NCBI GenBank assembly: GCA_030524475.1
Contig: JAUNGO010000003.1
Coordinates: 23,505 to 87,504, forward strand
From: Eggerthellaceae bacterium
Lineage (GTDB): Bacteria; Actinomycetota; Coriobacteriia; Coriobacteriales; Eggerthellaceae
Length of the DNA: 64,000 bases
Reading direction: 5' to 3'
The notes under the pieces are model-generated. The model was not told where the DNA came from, did not search any database, and worked only from the letters and a program-made list of their open reading frames with translations. The position numbers and the translations under genes were made by a program. The first letter of the stretch is position 1; every line of letters starts with the position of its first letter. This document shows positions 34,204 through 43,507 of the stretch, piece by piece.

Positions 34204-34326
34204 CTTTGCTGAGCGCTTTGCAACGAGCGAGGGCGTTGCGGTCGTCCGACGGCGCATACGGCGTTGCGTTTGGTGCTATATTGAGAGAGAACTTGAGTTT
34301 GCCCGTATGGAGAAGGGAATGGATGC

Positions 34327-34587
34327 ATGAGCACCTACGTGATCACGTTTGAGTCGACGCACGCGGCGATGGCGGCGACGAAGTCGCTGTCGTCAGGCAG
34401 CGTGGACTTCCTCACCATTCCCGTGCCGACGGCGATCAGCGCCGGCTGCGGCATCGCCGTGAAGTTCGACGCCGACGATCCCGAGCCGGTGCTCGCGCGC
34501 ATCTTCGGCGCGAACCGCGCAACGGGCTTGGCCGCGCTGTACCGTCAAGTGGGCGCGAAGGAATACGAGAAGGTGCAAGCCCTGTAA
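34327..34587 (+). CDS. DUF3343 protein (third of three)
   Basis: The 86-residue protein starts STYVITFESTHAAMAATKSL and contains FLTIPVPTAISAGCGIAVKF, the canonical DUF3343 P-x-x-I-SAGCG-x-x-x-x-F motif. It lies between a double-cubane gene and yedF. Of the three copies in this window it is the most typical. The function of the family is unknown; the conserved Cys suggests a carrier or adaptor role. Confidence 0.85.
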   Translation: MSTYVITFESTHAAMAATKSLSSGSVDFLTIPVPTAISAGCGIAVKFDADDPEPVLARIFGANRATGLAALYRQVGAKEYEKVQAL

Positions 34588-34692
34588 TCAGTACCCTGTA
34601 ACCAGTAGGAACAACGCGGGGGCGTCGCGGGCGCGAAAGCCCGCGCAACCCCCGCCGTTCAAAACGAACCGACGAAGAAAAGGAGACCAACC

Positions 34693-35322
34693 ATGACTAA
34701 GATTCTCGACGGATTCGGCAAGCCCTGCCCGATGCCGCTGGTGATGGCGAAAAAGGAGATCGACGCGGGCTGCCACGACCTCGCGGTGCAGGTCGACAAC
34801 GAGACGGCGGTGAAAAACCTCACGCGCCTGGGGAAGAAGACGGGGCTTGCCGTGGCGTGCGACGCCATCGAGGGCGGCTGGCTCATGACGTTTTCGGAGG
34901 GCGGCGGCACGCAGGCGGCCGAGCCCGACTTGGCATCGGCACTTGCCGCGAACGCGGGCGCGGCGTGCTCGACGAGCGGCGGTTGCGGGTACGCGGTGTT
35001 CGTGGGCAAAGACCACGTGGGCGAAGGCGACGGCGAGCTGGGCCACAACCTCATGAAGATGGCGCTCTACACGCTCTCCGAAAGCGACGACGTGCCGGCA
35101 AGCCTGCTGTTCATGAACTCCGGCGTGAAGCTGGTGGCGGGCGACGAACAGCAGATCATCGACAGCGTGCACGCGCTTGAGGAAAAGGGCACCGAGGTGC
35201 TCGTGTGCGGCACGTGCCTTGACTTCTACGGCGTGAAGGACGCGCTGAAGGCCGGCGAGGTGTCCAATATGTACGACATCTTAGGACGTATGCAGGAAGC
35301 GGCGAAGGTCATCACGCTTTAA
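34693..35322 (+). CDS. yedF: YedF, sulfurtransferase-like selenium metabolism protein
   Basis: The 209-residue protein joins an N-terminal TusA-like domain (DGFGKPCPMPLVMAKKEID, carrier Cys near residue 12) to a C-terminal DsrE-like domain (about residues 98-205) with LLFMNSGVKLVAGD and VLVCGTCLDFYGVKD, the CGTC being a second redox Cys pair. This fusion is the selenium-linked YedF family that co-occurs with selD. It probably hands reduced selenium from YedE or the desulfurase to later steps. It closes the selenium cluster; structured element C follows its stop codon by four bases. Confidence 0.9.
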   Translation: MTKILDGFGKPCPMPLVMAKKEIDAGCHDLAVQVDNETAVKNLTRLGKKTGLAVACDAIEGGWLMTFSEGGGTQAAEPDLASALAANAGAACSTSGGCGYAVFVGKDHVGEGDGELGHNLMKMALYTLSESDDVPASLLFMNSGVKLVAGDEQQIIDSVHALEEKGTEVLVCGTCLDFYGVKDALKAGEVSNMYDILGRMQEAAKVITL

Positions 35323-35326
35323 TGGG

Positions 35327-35476
35327 TTCCGCCGTTGCTGACGCAACGGCGGAATTGTCGACGCTGCGAAGCGCCTTGGCGCCCCATCTTGCCCCTTGTT
35401 TTGGACTCGGCGCGTACCGAAGTACGCTTGGTCCAAAGGCGGGGCAATCTGGGACACCAAGGCGCTTCTCGCTGAC
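35327..35476 (+). repeat. Structured intergenic element, copy C
   Basis: An 11-bp perfect hairpin with CTGACG loop (35327-35354) is followed by the CGACGCTGCG box. The nested stem pairs GAAGCGCCTTGG/CCAAGGCGCTTC (12 bp), TTGCCCC/GGGGCAA, TTTGGAC/GTCCAAA, with cap GCGTAC-CGAA-GTACGC at 35412-35427. This copy is the most perfectly paired of the three. Confidence 0.85.
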
Positions 35477-35479
35477 TTT

Positions 35480-35546
35480 ACGAACGACCTGTCCCCTTGT
35501 CACGCTCATCACGCGCTTGTGACAAGGGGGCAGGTCATTTGTCGTA
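35480..35546. repeat. Inverted pair of the GTGACAAGGGG palindrome
   Basis: ACGAACGACCTGTCCCC and TTGTCAC on the left are mirrored by GTGACAAGGGGGCAGGTC and ATTTGTCGT on the right, making a long hairpin that directly follows structured element C. The gap up to the next gene at 35696 otherwise holds only a likely promoter near 35656. Confidence 0.7.
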
Positions 35547-35655
35547 CGAACGTTGTGCGAGGTTTTGCGTCGCGCGCCGATGCCGCCCGGCTGCATCTCA
35601 CGGAATGGAACGGCATGGAAACAACTTTCTAAATCTACACGGAATTTCCCCACCG

Positions 35656-35661
35656 TATAAT
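35656..35661 (+). promoter_or_regulatory. Candidate -10 box for the TetR gene
   Basis: TATAAT occurs 35 bases before the start codon, in a locally A/T-rich patch. A clear -35 hexamer is lacking, so the call rests on the -10 box and its position. Confidence 0.45.
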
Positions 35662-35695
35662 CGCTTTCGACGAGGAAAGGACTGGCGGGAAATCC

Positions 35696-36259
35696 GTGGG
35701 CAAATACGAGGACATGAGAAGTGCGGCGCTCGAGATCATGAGCGAGGGCGGTGCGCGGGCACTGACGCTCCCGTTGCTTTTCGAGCGCGCCCATACGGGG
35801 GCGGGTACGTTCTACCACTATTTCAAGGATCGCGAAGACCTCATCGAGGCGGTGTTTAGGCACTGCTACGACGTGGCGGAGCGCGAATTGGCCGAAACCG
35901 ACGACCCGTCCGCTCCGACTCGCGAGCGCTTCGACGCGCTGTGCCGCCATATGTTTCACGCCTACGTGGTGTATCCCCAGGAGTTGAATTTCCTTTACTG
36001 GTACACCTTCGGCTACGTCGAGCCCGACTCGACCCGCTGTCGCATCATCCCGTCGGTCATGCTGCTCACCGCCATTATCGACGCAGCGCAAAAAGAGGGG
36101 CTTGTGCGCACCTCGGCAGCGCCCTCGGTCATGGCGCGCGTGGTGCGGGGTATGGTGGCAAGTGTGTTTTGGGGCCACGAGCGCGCCGCTTATGTGATGG
36201 ACGAGGACGCCGCGCAGCGCTTCGCGAACAGCGCCTGGCGCGCGATAGAAGAGTTTTAA
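35696..36259 (+). CDS. TetR-family transcriptional regulator
   Basis: The 187-residue protein has the TetR helix-turn-helix in ALTLPLLFERAHTGAGTFYHYFKDREDLIEAVF (residues about 21-54), with the usual TGAGTFYHYFKDREDL core. The C-terminal ligand domain is unremarkable, with a Trp/Tyr-rich stretch (NFLYWYTFGYVEP). The ligand and targets are unknown; it may regulate itself or the penicillin-binding protein downstream. Start GTG 35696 follows GGGAAA; GAAAGG lies further upstream. Confidence 0.85.
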   Translation: MGKYEDMRSAALEIMSEGGARALTLPLLFERAHTGAGTFYHYFKDREDLIEAVFRHCYDVAERELAETDDPSAPTRERFDALCRHMFHAYVVYPQELNFLYWYTFGYVEPDSTRCRIIPSVMLLTAIIDAAQKEGLVRTSAAPSVMARVVRGMVASVFWGHERAAYVMDEDAAQRFANSAWRAIEEF

Positions 36260-36483
36260 GACGAGCTGGGGCTACGTTCCCGCGTCGAACGGCCCGTGAC
36301 GCTTTGAATGCGGGAAGACGAGTGCTCTGACCTCCTCTCCCTCAACTTCTCGTTGAAATGTCAAACCGACTCCTTTTTATACCGAATTGTTAGTTTCGGT
36401 TGCTGTGCGGGTACGGCATAATAGAAAACCAGCCAAATTACATTCTTTTGAATTTCGAGTACAGCTGAGTAGAAGGGGTTCGC

Positions 36484-38847
36484 ATGGACGAGCTCACCGA
36501 AAGTACGGGGCCCGACATGGCACCCGACGCCGCATCCGACGCAACATCGGACGCGGCGTCCGAGCACGGCAAGCATGCTCGACCCCGCCGCAAGCGTCGC
36601 AAGCTGCGCATCGTCTTTGGCGTCGTTGGCGGCTTGGCGGTTGTGTGTGCGCTTGTCGTCGGCGCCGCGGTGTTCACGTGGACGCGCGATCTTCCCGACA
36701 TGCACAACCCGAGTGCCTTCAACCTTTCTCAGAAAACGAAGGTTTACGCCAACGACGGCACGACGCTTCTTGCCGAGTTTTTCCTTGAGAACCGCGAGCC
36801 GGTTGAGTACGACCAGGTGAGCACCTATGTGTTCGATGGCACGGTGGCCACCGAGGACGAGCGCTTCTACGCGCACGGCGGCGTCGACCTCATAGGCATC
36901 TCGCGCGCGCTCGTGAACAACCTTGCGGGCGGGGCCATCGAGGGCGCGTCCACCATCACGCAGCAGTTCGTACGCAACACGGTTCTTGCCGACGAGATGA
37001 ACGACATCACGATCAAGCGCAAGGTGCGCGAGGCCGTGCTTGCCATGCAGCTTGAAACCATGTACAGCAAGCAGGACATCCTGCTCATGTACGTGAACAC
37101 CATCAACTACGGCGACGGTTGCTACGGCATCGAGGCGGCTGCGCGCAACTACTTCCAAAAAAGCGCCGCCGACCTCACGCTTTCCGAGGCGGCGCTGCTT
37201 GTGGGCATTCCGCAGTCGCCCGAGTACCTCAACCCCAAGTACAACCCCGAGGCTGCCGCCGAGCGCAGAAACCTTGTGCTCGACCGCATGCTTTCGAGCG
37301 GTTACATCACGCAGGCCGAGCACGACGAGGCGGCGTCTGCGCCGCTTGAGCTCAACCCGGCCGACGAGCGCACGCACGACGGCATCCTCGACGCGCCTTA
37401 TTTCGCGAGCTACGTGCGCGACTACCTTTTCGAGAACTACAGCACCGAGGAGATCCTCCACGGCGGGCTTACCGTGTACACCACGCTCGACCCCGCGCTT
37501 CAGGACTACGCCGAGGAGGCGGTGGCGCAGGAGTACGAGCGCATGGACGGCACGGGCTTTTCCGACGCGCAGCTGTCGATCACGTGCGTCGACCCGCACA
37601 CGGGCTACGTGCTCGCCATGATCGGCGGGCGCGACTACCGCGCAAGCGAGTTCAACATCGCCACCAGCAGCTACGGACGGCAGGCAGGCTCGTCGTTCAA
37701 GCCGTTTACGCTGGTGGCGGCCATCGAGCAGGGCATCAACCCCAACACCACCTACATCGACTGCTCGGGCGGGTTCTCGTGGACCGACCCCACGTCGGGC
37801 GAGGCGTGGAAGGTGGAGAACTACGGCAACGCGAACTACGGCACGCGCACGATAGCCTCGGCCATCTGGGTGTCGTCGAACACGGGCTTCGCGCGGCTCG
37901 TCACGGCGGACGGAGGCGTCAACTACCAAAAGATCGGCGACGTGGCCCGACGCATGGGCATCACGAGCACGGTGGGCATAGACGACGGCCCCGCGGTCAC
38001 GCTTGGGTCGGCGCAGGTGAACACGCTTGACATGGCGAGCGCCTACGGCACGTTCGCCAACCAAGGGGTGCATTGCGACCCGGTCTGCGTGACGCGCATC
38101 GAAAACGCCGTCGGCGAGGTGATCGCCGACAACACGGCAAGCAAGGGCTCGCAGGCGATCACGCCTGAGGTGGCGTACGCCGCCACGCGCGTGCTGCAGG
38201 GCGTGGTGACGCAGGGCACGGGCACGAACGCGCGGCTTGCGTCGGGGCAGGTGGCGGCGGGCAAGACGGGCACGTCGGAGGATTGGCGCGACCTGTGGTT
38301 CTGCGGTTTCACGCCCCAGCTCAGCTGCGCTGTGTGGGCGGGCTGCGACCCCGAGCGCCAAATGTACGAGGCCTCGTGGTGCACCAACGTGTGGCGCAAC
38401 TTCATGACGCGCGCGCTCGAGGGCCGCGAGATCGAGGAGTTCCCGGCGGCGGCCGATCCTGAGTACAACAGCACCTTCACCGCCAAGCAAAACGCCGCGA
38501 TGGAGGCAAAGCGCAAGCAGGAGGCCGAGGAGAAGAAGAAGCAGGAAGAGGAAGCGGCGAAGAAGAAGGAAGAAGAAGCCAAGAAGAAGGCCGAGGAGGA
38601 GAAGAAGAAGCAAGAGGAGGCGGCGAAGACCGAGAAGCCGAGCGGGTCGTCGAGCAGCGGCTCGACGACCTCGGGCGGCGGTTCGGGATCGGGCTCTGGT
38701 TCTGGTTCTGGGTCGGGGTCGGGATCGGGCTCTGGTATCGGCACAGGCTCAGGCGGCTCGAGCGGCACAGGCGGCACGGGCTCGGGCGGATCGGGTGGTT
38801 CGTCGAGCGCGGCTAGCACCGCCAAGACGGTCGACAAGGCCGCATAA
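36484..38847 (+). CDS. Class A penicillin-binding protein (transglycosylase/transpeptidase)
   Basis: The 787-residue enzyme polymerises and cross-links peptidoglycan. A cytoplasmic basic segment and one membrane helix (about residues 40-65) are followed by the GT51 transglycosylase domain (EDERFYAHGGVD, ASTITQQFVRN, RKVREAVLAMQLE). The transpeptidase domain has SSFKPF with the nucleophile Ser, SSNTG and GKTGTSED. The C-terminus is striking: a Glu/Lys heptad-like stretch of about 55 residues, then a Gly/Ser repeat of about 55 residues generated by GGNTCN-type codon repeats, likely to reach through the wall. These low-complexity repeats are prone to length change. Confidence 0.93.
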   Translation: MDELTESTGPDMAPDAASDATSDAASEHGKHARPRRKRRKLRIVFGVVGGLAVVCALVVGAAVFTWTRDLPDMHNPSAFNLSQKTKVYANDGTTLLAEFFLENREPVEYDQVSTYVFDGTVATEDERFYAHGGVDLIGISRALVNNLAGGAIEGASTITQQFVRNTVLADEMNDITIKRKVREAVLAMQLETMYSKQDILLMYVNTINYGDGCYGIEAAARNYFQKSAADLTLSEAALLVGIPQSPEYLNPKYNPEAAAERRNLVLDRMLSSGYITQAEHDEAASAPLELNPADERTHDGILDAPYFASYVRDYLFENYSTEEILHGGLTVYTTLDPALQDYAEEAVAQEYERMDGTGFSDAQLSITCVDPHTGYVLAMIGGRDYRASEFNIATSSYGRQAGSSFKPFTLVAAIEQGINPNTTYIDCSGGFSWTDPTSGEAWKVENYGNANYGTRTIASAIWVSSNTGFARLVTADGGVNYQKIGDVARRMGITSTVGIDDGPAVTLGSAQVNTLDMASAYGTFANQGVHCDPVCVTRIENAVGEVIADNTASKGSQAITPEVAYAATRVLQGVVTQGTGTNARLASGQVAAGKTGTSEDWRDLWFCGFTPQLSCAVWAGCDPERQMYEASWCTNVWRNFMTRALEGREIEEFPAAADPEYNSTFTAKQNAAMEAKRKQEAEEKKKQEEEAAKKKEEEAKKKAEEEKKKQEEAAKTEKPSGSSSSGSTTSGGGSGSGSGSGSGSGSGSGSGIGTGSGGSSGTGGTGSGGSGGSSSAASTAKTVDKAA

Positions 38848-38865
38848 ACGGGAGGAACGCAGGTG

Positions 38866-38904
38866 GAACACGGGAGGGCGTGAACACGCCCCGTGTTCAT
38901 CTTT
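38866..38904. terminator. Shared terminator between the PBP gene and selD
   Basis: GAACACGGG at 38866-38874 pairs with CCCGTGTTC at 38890-38898. Inside it GGCGTG pairs with CACGCC, and ATCTTTTCC follows. It lies between convergent genes and belongs to the GTGAACACGGG palindrome family. Confidence 0.7.
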
Positions 38905-38923
38905 TCCGCTCAGCCGCCTTCTG

Positions 38924-39997
38924 TTAGCTGAACTCGATCTTGCACTCCGCGTCTTTTACGACGCGCCCGATTCTCGCGGGCGCGCGTCCCGCTTCTCGCT
39001 CGAAGGCGCGCTCGAACGTCTCGGCGCGCTCGGGCGGCACGGCCACGATCAGGCCACCCGAGGTTTGCGGGTCGCATATGACGGCCATGCGGTTGTCGAA
39101 CTCCTCGTCGTCGAGCGCTCCTTGCCGCACGAAAGGCGCGGCGAAGTCCATGATCGAGAACGTGCGGTTCGGGCGGCAGTACGCGCACGAGAGGTCCCAC
39201 GCGCCCGCGAACAGCGGCAACGCCTCCCAGTCGAGCACGGCGCCCACGCTGCTTGCGGCCAACATCTCGTGCAGGTGCCCCGCCAGCCCGAAGCCCGTCA
39301 CGTCGGTCGCGGCGTGCACGCCCGACTCCAGCATAGCTGCGGCTCCCGCGCGGTTGAGCTCGCGCATCGATGCGACTGCCGGCGCGAATGCGTCGGCGTC
39401 AACCTCGCCGATCTTGTATGCGGCGCTCAAAAGCCCCACGCCGAGCGGCTTGGTCAAAAAAAGCACGTCGCCCGGCACGGCGCCCTCGTTGCGCACGATG
39501 CGCTTCGGGTGCACGGTGCCCATGACGCACAGGCCGTACTTCGGCTCAGGGTCGTCCACCGAGTGTCCGCCCACAATGAGCGCGCCCGCCTCGCGCACGG
39601 CGTCGGCCCCGCCGCGCAGCACCTCGCGCGCCACGTCGTTGCCGAGCGCGCAGTCGAGCGCCAGCACGTTTAAGGCGCACACGGGCACGGCGCCCATCGC
39701 GAACACGTCGGACAGCGCGTTCGCCGCGGCGATGCGCCCGAAGTCGTAGGGGTCGTCCACCAGCGGCGTGAGGAAGTCGACGGTGAGCACGGCGGCCACC
39801 TCGTCGCTCATGCGCAGCACGGCGGCGTCGTCGCTCGTCTCGAAACCGAGCAGCAGGTCGTCCGCGAAGGGGGAGGCGGTGTTCGCGCCCGCAAGCACGG
39901 GCGCCAGTATGTCGGCGAGGTCGCCCGGACCCCACTTCGCCGCTCAACCGCCCTTCGACGTCAGCTCGGTCAAGCGCACGCGCTCCTTCTCGCTCAC
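38924..39997 (-). CDS. selD: Selenide, water dikinase SelD, itself a selenoprotein
   Basis: Translated through the UGA at 39944-39946, this is a 357-residue SelD that makes selenophosphate from selenide and ATP. The N-terminus reads VRLTELTSKGG-Sec-AAKWGPGDL: Sec18 takes the place of the catalytic Cys17 of E. coli SelD, and Lys21 is the conserved partner lysine. The rest has the family motifs (SDDAAVLRM, TVDFLTPLVDDPYDFGRIAAANALSDVFAMG, VTGFGLAGHLHEM, CDPQTSGGL). Start GTG 39997 follows AAAGGGGG. A conventional gene caller would report only 324 residues from the codon at 39898 and lose the active site. Confidence 0.94.
39917..39946 (-). promoter_or_regulatory. SelD UGA(Sec) codon and SECIS-like hairpin
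   Basis: On the minus strand UGA (39946-39944) is followed by GGGGUC, loop CGGGC and GACCUC (39933-39917). The six-pair stem has one G-U pair and the loop starts at base 17 after UGA. This matches bacterial SECIS spacing and has a G in the first two loop positions. Confidence 0.75.
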
Positions 39998-40059
39998 GGC
40001 TGCGCCCCCTTTCTCGCGCTTTCCTCGCGCTCGGTTCCCCGTTTTTCGTTGCTGCGCTC

Positions 40060-40065
40060 AGTATA
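40060..40065 (-). promoter_or_regulatory. Extended -10 promoter candidate for selD
   Basis: The minus strand reads TGCTATACT, an extended -10 (TGn plus TATACT), about 63 bases upstream of the selD start. No good -35 box is present, as allowed for extended -10 promoters. Confidence 0.45.
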
Positions 40066-40165
40066 GCACCGCCGCTCACCAGCGTTTTCGGCACGCACGC
40101 CGCGCGGGGCGTCCCATTTGCGACGCGAAGAAAACCTGAAGAAAGATTCCAGTCTGAGAGATGTT

Positions 40166-40193
40166 GCCAACCTGTTATGTTGCGGTTATGTGT
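40166..40193 (+). promoter_or_regulatory. Candidate promoter of the formate dehydrogenase operon
   Basis: TTGCCA at 40166-40171 and TTATGT at 40188-40193 have a 16-base spacer and partial consensus. The leader to fdnG would be about 90 bases and includes a small CGCGCC/GGCGCG hairpin near 40230. Confidence 0.35.
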
Positions 40194-40287
40194 CCGAGTT
40201 GTGGAGATGCGAAGGATTGAGTTTGTGTTTCCGCGCCTTGGGCGCGCGAGAGATCAAGCAACGAGAGATGAAAGGAGTGGGTAGCTC

Positions 40288-43200
40288 ATGCAACTGACAC
40301 GCAGAGGCTTCTTCAAGAGCGTCGGCGCCGCGTTTGCCGCCACCGCAGCCTTCGAGGTTGCCGCCGCAAGCCCCGCGCTGGCCGTTGAGACGTCCAAAGA
40401 GTGGAAGCTCGTGAACACCGAGGAGTACACGAACATCTGCTGCTACTGCGCCGGCGGCTGCGGCTCGCTGTGCTCGGTGCGTGACGGCGAGCTTGTCAAC
40501 CTCGAGGGCGACCCCGACCACCCGATCAACAAGGGCGGCTTGTGCCCGAAGGGCGCCGCGATGTTCCAACTGCGCAACATCGTCGACCCCGAGACGCGCG
40601 AGATAGTGAAAAACCCCGACCGCGTAAGCAAGCCCCTGGTGCGTCGCCCCGGCGCCGCCGACTGGGAGTCCATCACGTGGGACGAGGCCGTGGCGGAGAT
40701 TGCCCGCAAGGTGAAGGACACGCGCGACGCCACCTTCATCGAGAACGAGAACGGCCTGACCGTGAACTACACCCCGGCCATTGCCAGTCTGGGAGGTTCG
40801 CAGCAAAACTCCGAGGAAGAATACCTCATCCTCAAGATGATGAGGTCGCTTGGTGTCGTGGCAATCGACAACCAAGCCCGTGTTTGACACGGCCCCACCG
40901 TCGCCGGTCTGGCGGCATCATTTGGTCGCGGCTCGATGACGAGCCATTGGTGCGACTTCCAAAACGCCGACGTTATCCTGCACTGCGGGTCCAACTCGGT
41001 TGAGAACCACCCCGTGAGCTCCAAGTGGCTCAACAAGGCCCACGAGCGCGGCGCGAAGTGGATCGTGGTCGATCCGCGCTACACGCGCACCGCCGAGATG
41101 GCCGACATCTACTGCCCCATCCGCTCGGGTACCGACATCGCGTTCTACGGCGGTATGTACAACTACATCGTGCAGAACCTGATCGAGCCGAACCTGGCCG
41201 ATTACCTGGCGGGCAAAGACGTGCCCGTGTACAACTTCGAGTACCTGCTCAACTACACCAACGCGAGCTATCTGCTCGACGCCGAGTACTCCTTCGACGT
41301 GGAAACCGGCTTGTTCAGCGGCTGGGACGACGAGACGAACACGTACTCCAACCACTCGTGGCACTACCAGACGGAAAGCACCGAGGAGTGGGACACCTCC
41401 GCCTCGGGCGACTACGCCTGGGTGAAGGCCGAAGGCGTGCCCGAGTTCACCACGCCGACCATCGAGCATCCCAAGCGCGACATGACGCTTGCCGACCCGA
41501 TGTGCGTGTACCAGCAGTTCAAGCAGCACTACTCCCGCTACGACCTCGACACCGTGTGCGCCATCTGCGGCATGGACCGCGAGACGCTCGAGCTGGTGTA
41601 CGCCACCTACGCCGAGTCGGCCGCAGTGGGCAAGTCGGGCGCTTTGCTGTACGCGCTCGGCCAGACGCAGCACACCTACGGCGCCCAGAACACGCGCGCC
41701 ATGTCGGTGCTGCAGCTTCTTTGCGGCAACATCGGCGTGCCGGGCGGCGGCCTGAACGCGCTGCGCGGCGAGCCGAACGTGCAGGGCGCGACCGACATGG
41801 GCATGCTCGTGCACGAGCACCCCGCCTACCTCAAGTGGTCGAACACCACCGACCGTTCCTCCTTGCGCAAGTGGCTGGAAAGCCAGACGTATTCGGACGG
41901 CTACTACACCAACAAGCCGAAGTTCCTCGTGAGCTCGCTCAAGGAGTGGTTCGGCGAGAACGCCACCGTGGAAAACGACTACGGCTACGACTGGTGGCCG
42001 AAGGTTCCCACGCATAAGGGCGCGCAGGACTACACCCACATCTCCACGTTCGAGCTCATGGACAAAGGCGTCATCAAGGGCTACTTCAACTGGGGCATGA
42101 ACCCGTGCCACTCGGCCCCCAACGCCGGCTTCGTGCGCCGCTCGATGGCGAAGCTCGACTGGCTCGTGGTGGCCGACCAGGTGGCGACCGAGTCCGCCAC
42201 GTTCTGGAAGGCCCCCGACATGAACCCCGCCGAGATCGACACCACGGTGTACTTCCTGCCGTGCGCGCTCATCTACGAGAAGCCGGGCACCATCCTGAAC
42301 TCCGGTCGCTGGCTGCAGTGGCGCTACCAGGCGGTCGAGCCGTGGGACGAGGCCAAGCCCGACTACGAGATGTGCGACCTCATCTGGACGAGCATCTGCG
42401 ATTTGTACGAGAAGGAGGGCGGCGCGAACCCCGACCCGATTCTCAAGACGAAGTGGGACTACTACATCGACGGCAAGATCGACCCGCGCCCGGTGACGTG
42501 GGCGCTCAACGGCTACGAGATCGCCGGCACCGAGTTCAACGGCACCTCCGCCGCGCCGAAGACGGCGCTGCTTTCCGGCTACGCCAACCTCAAGGCCGAC
42601 GGCTCCACGGCGTGCGCCATGTGGATCTACTCGGGCTTCTGGTCGAACAACGACGCGCCGCTCGACGCCGCCGAGCAGCCCATCGGTCGCCGCGACAACA
42701 ACGACGTCTCCGGCATCGGGCTGAACTCGAACTGGGCCTATGCCTGGCCGAACAACCGCCGCATCCTGTACAACCGCGCCTCGGCCGACCTCAACGGCAA
42801 GCCGTGGAACCCGGACCGGGTGCTGTGCGAGTGGACGGGCGACAAGTGGAATCTGGTGGACGCCGCCGACTTCACGGCGGTCAAGAACGGCACGCCCGTG
42901 CCGCCCAACGACAAGGCGTTCTTCATGCTGTGGGAGCAAAACGCCCGTCTGGAAAGCTACGGCATGAACGACGGCCCACTGCCTGAGCACTTCGAGCCTT
43001 TCGAGACGCCGGTCGACTCCAACCTGCTCAACGGCTCGCTCAACAACCCGTGCATGATGTTCGCGGAAAACGAGTCCACGAGCCACGGCACCGTGGAGGA
43101 CTACCCGCTGGTGGCGACCACCTACTCGGTCACCGAGCATTGGCAAACGGGCGGCCAGTCGCGCATGTGCCCGGCGCTCGTGGAGGCGATGCCGGCGCAG

Positions 43201-43494
43201 TTCGTCGAGATTTCCGAGGAGCTGGCGGCCGAGAAGGGCATCATGAAGGGCGACAAGGTGCGCGTGTTCAACAACCGCGGCTCGGTCGTGGTCGACGCCG
43301 TGGTCACCAAGCGCATGAAGCCCATGTACGTGCACGGCAAGACGCAGCATTTGGTGGGCTTGACGCACCACTACAGCTGGGCGGGCGTGTTCGGCACCGG
43401 CGACACGGTGAACGACCTCACGCCGAACGTGGGCGACCCGAACTCGTACACGCCTGAGTACAAGGCGTTCCTCGTCGACATCGAGAAGGCATAG
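40288..43494 (+). CDS. fdnG: Respiratory formate dehydrogenase (FDH-N type) catalytic subunit, selenocysteine-containing
   Basis: Reading UGA at 40885-40887 as Sec gives one 1068-residue protein. The N-terminus carries a Tat signal (TRRGFFKS), then the [4Fe-4S] motif CCYCAGGCGSLCSV with GGLCPKG. Sec200 lies in NQARV-Sec-HGPTVAGLA, the exact context of the Mo-coordinating selenocysteine in FdnG/FdoG/FdhF. The downstream half has the bis-MGD-binding motifs and the long loops typical of membrane-bound FDH-N. It oxidises formate outside the membrane and passes electrons through FdnH and FdnI to menaquinone. Gene callers will split it into 199- and 852-residue pieces. Confidence 0.96.
40885..40914 (+). 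promoter_or_regulatory. fdnG UGA(Sec) codon and SECIS hairpin
   Basis: CGCC at 40902-40905 pairs with GGCG at 40911-40914 around the loop GGUCU, which is the conserved loop of E. coli fdhF and fdnG SECIS elements. The loop begins at base 19 after UGA. This is the best-supported SECIS of the three in the window and serves as the internal reference for the other two. Confidence 0.9.
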
Positions 43495-43507
43495 GGGGTG
43501 ACCGAAA

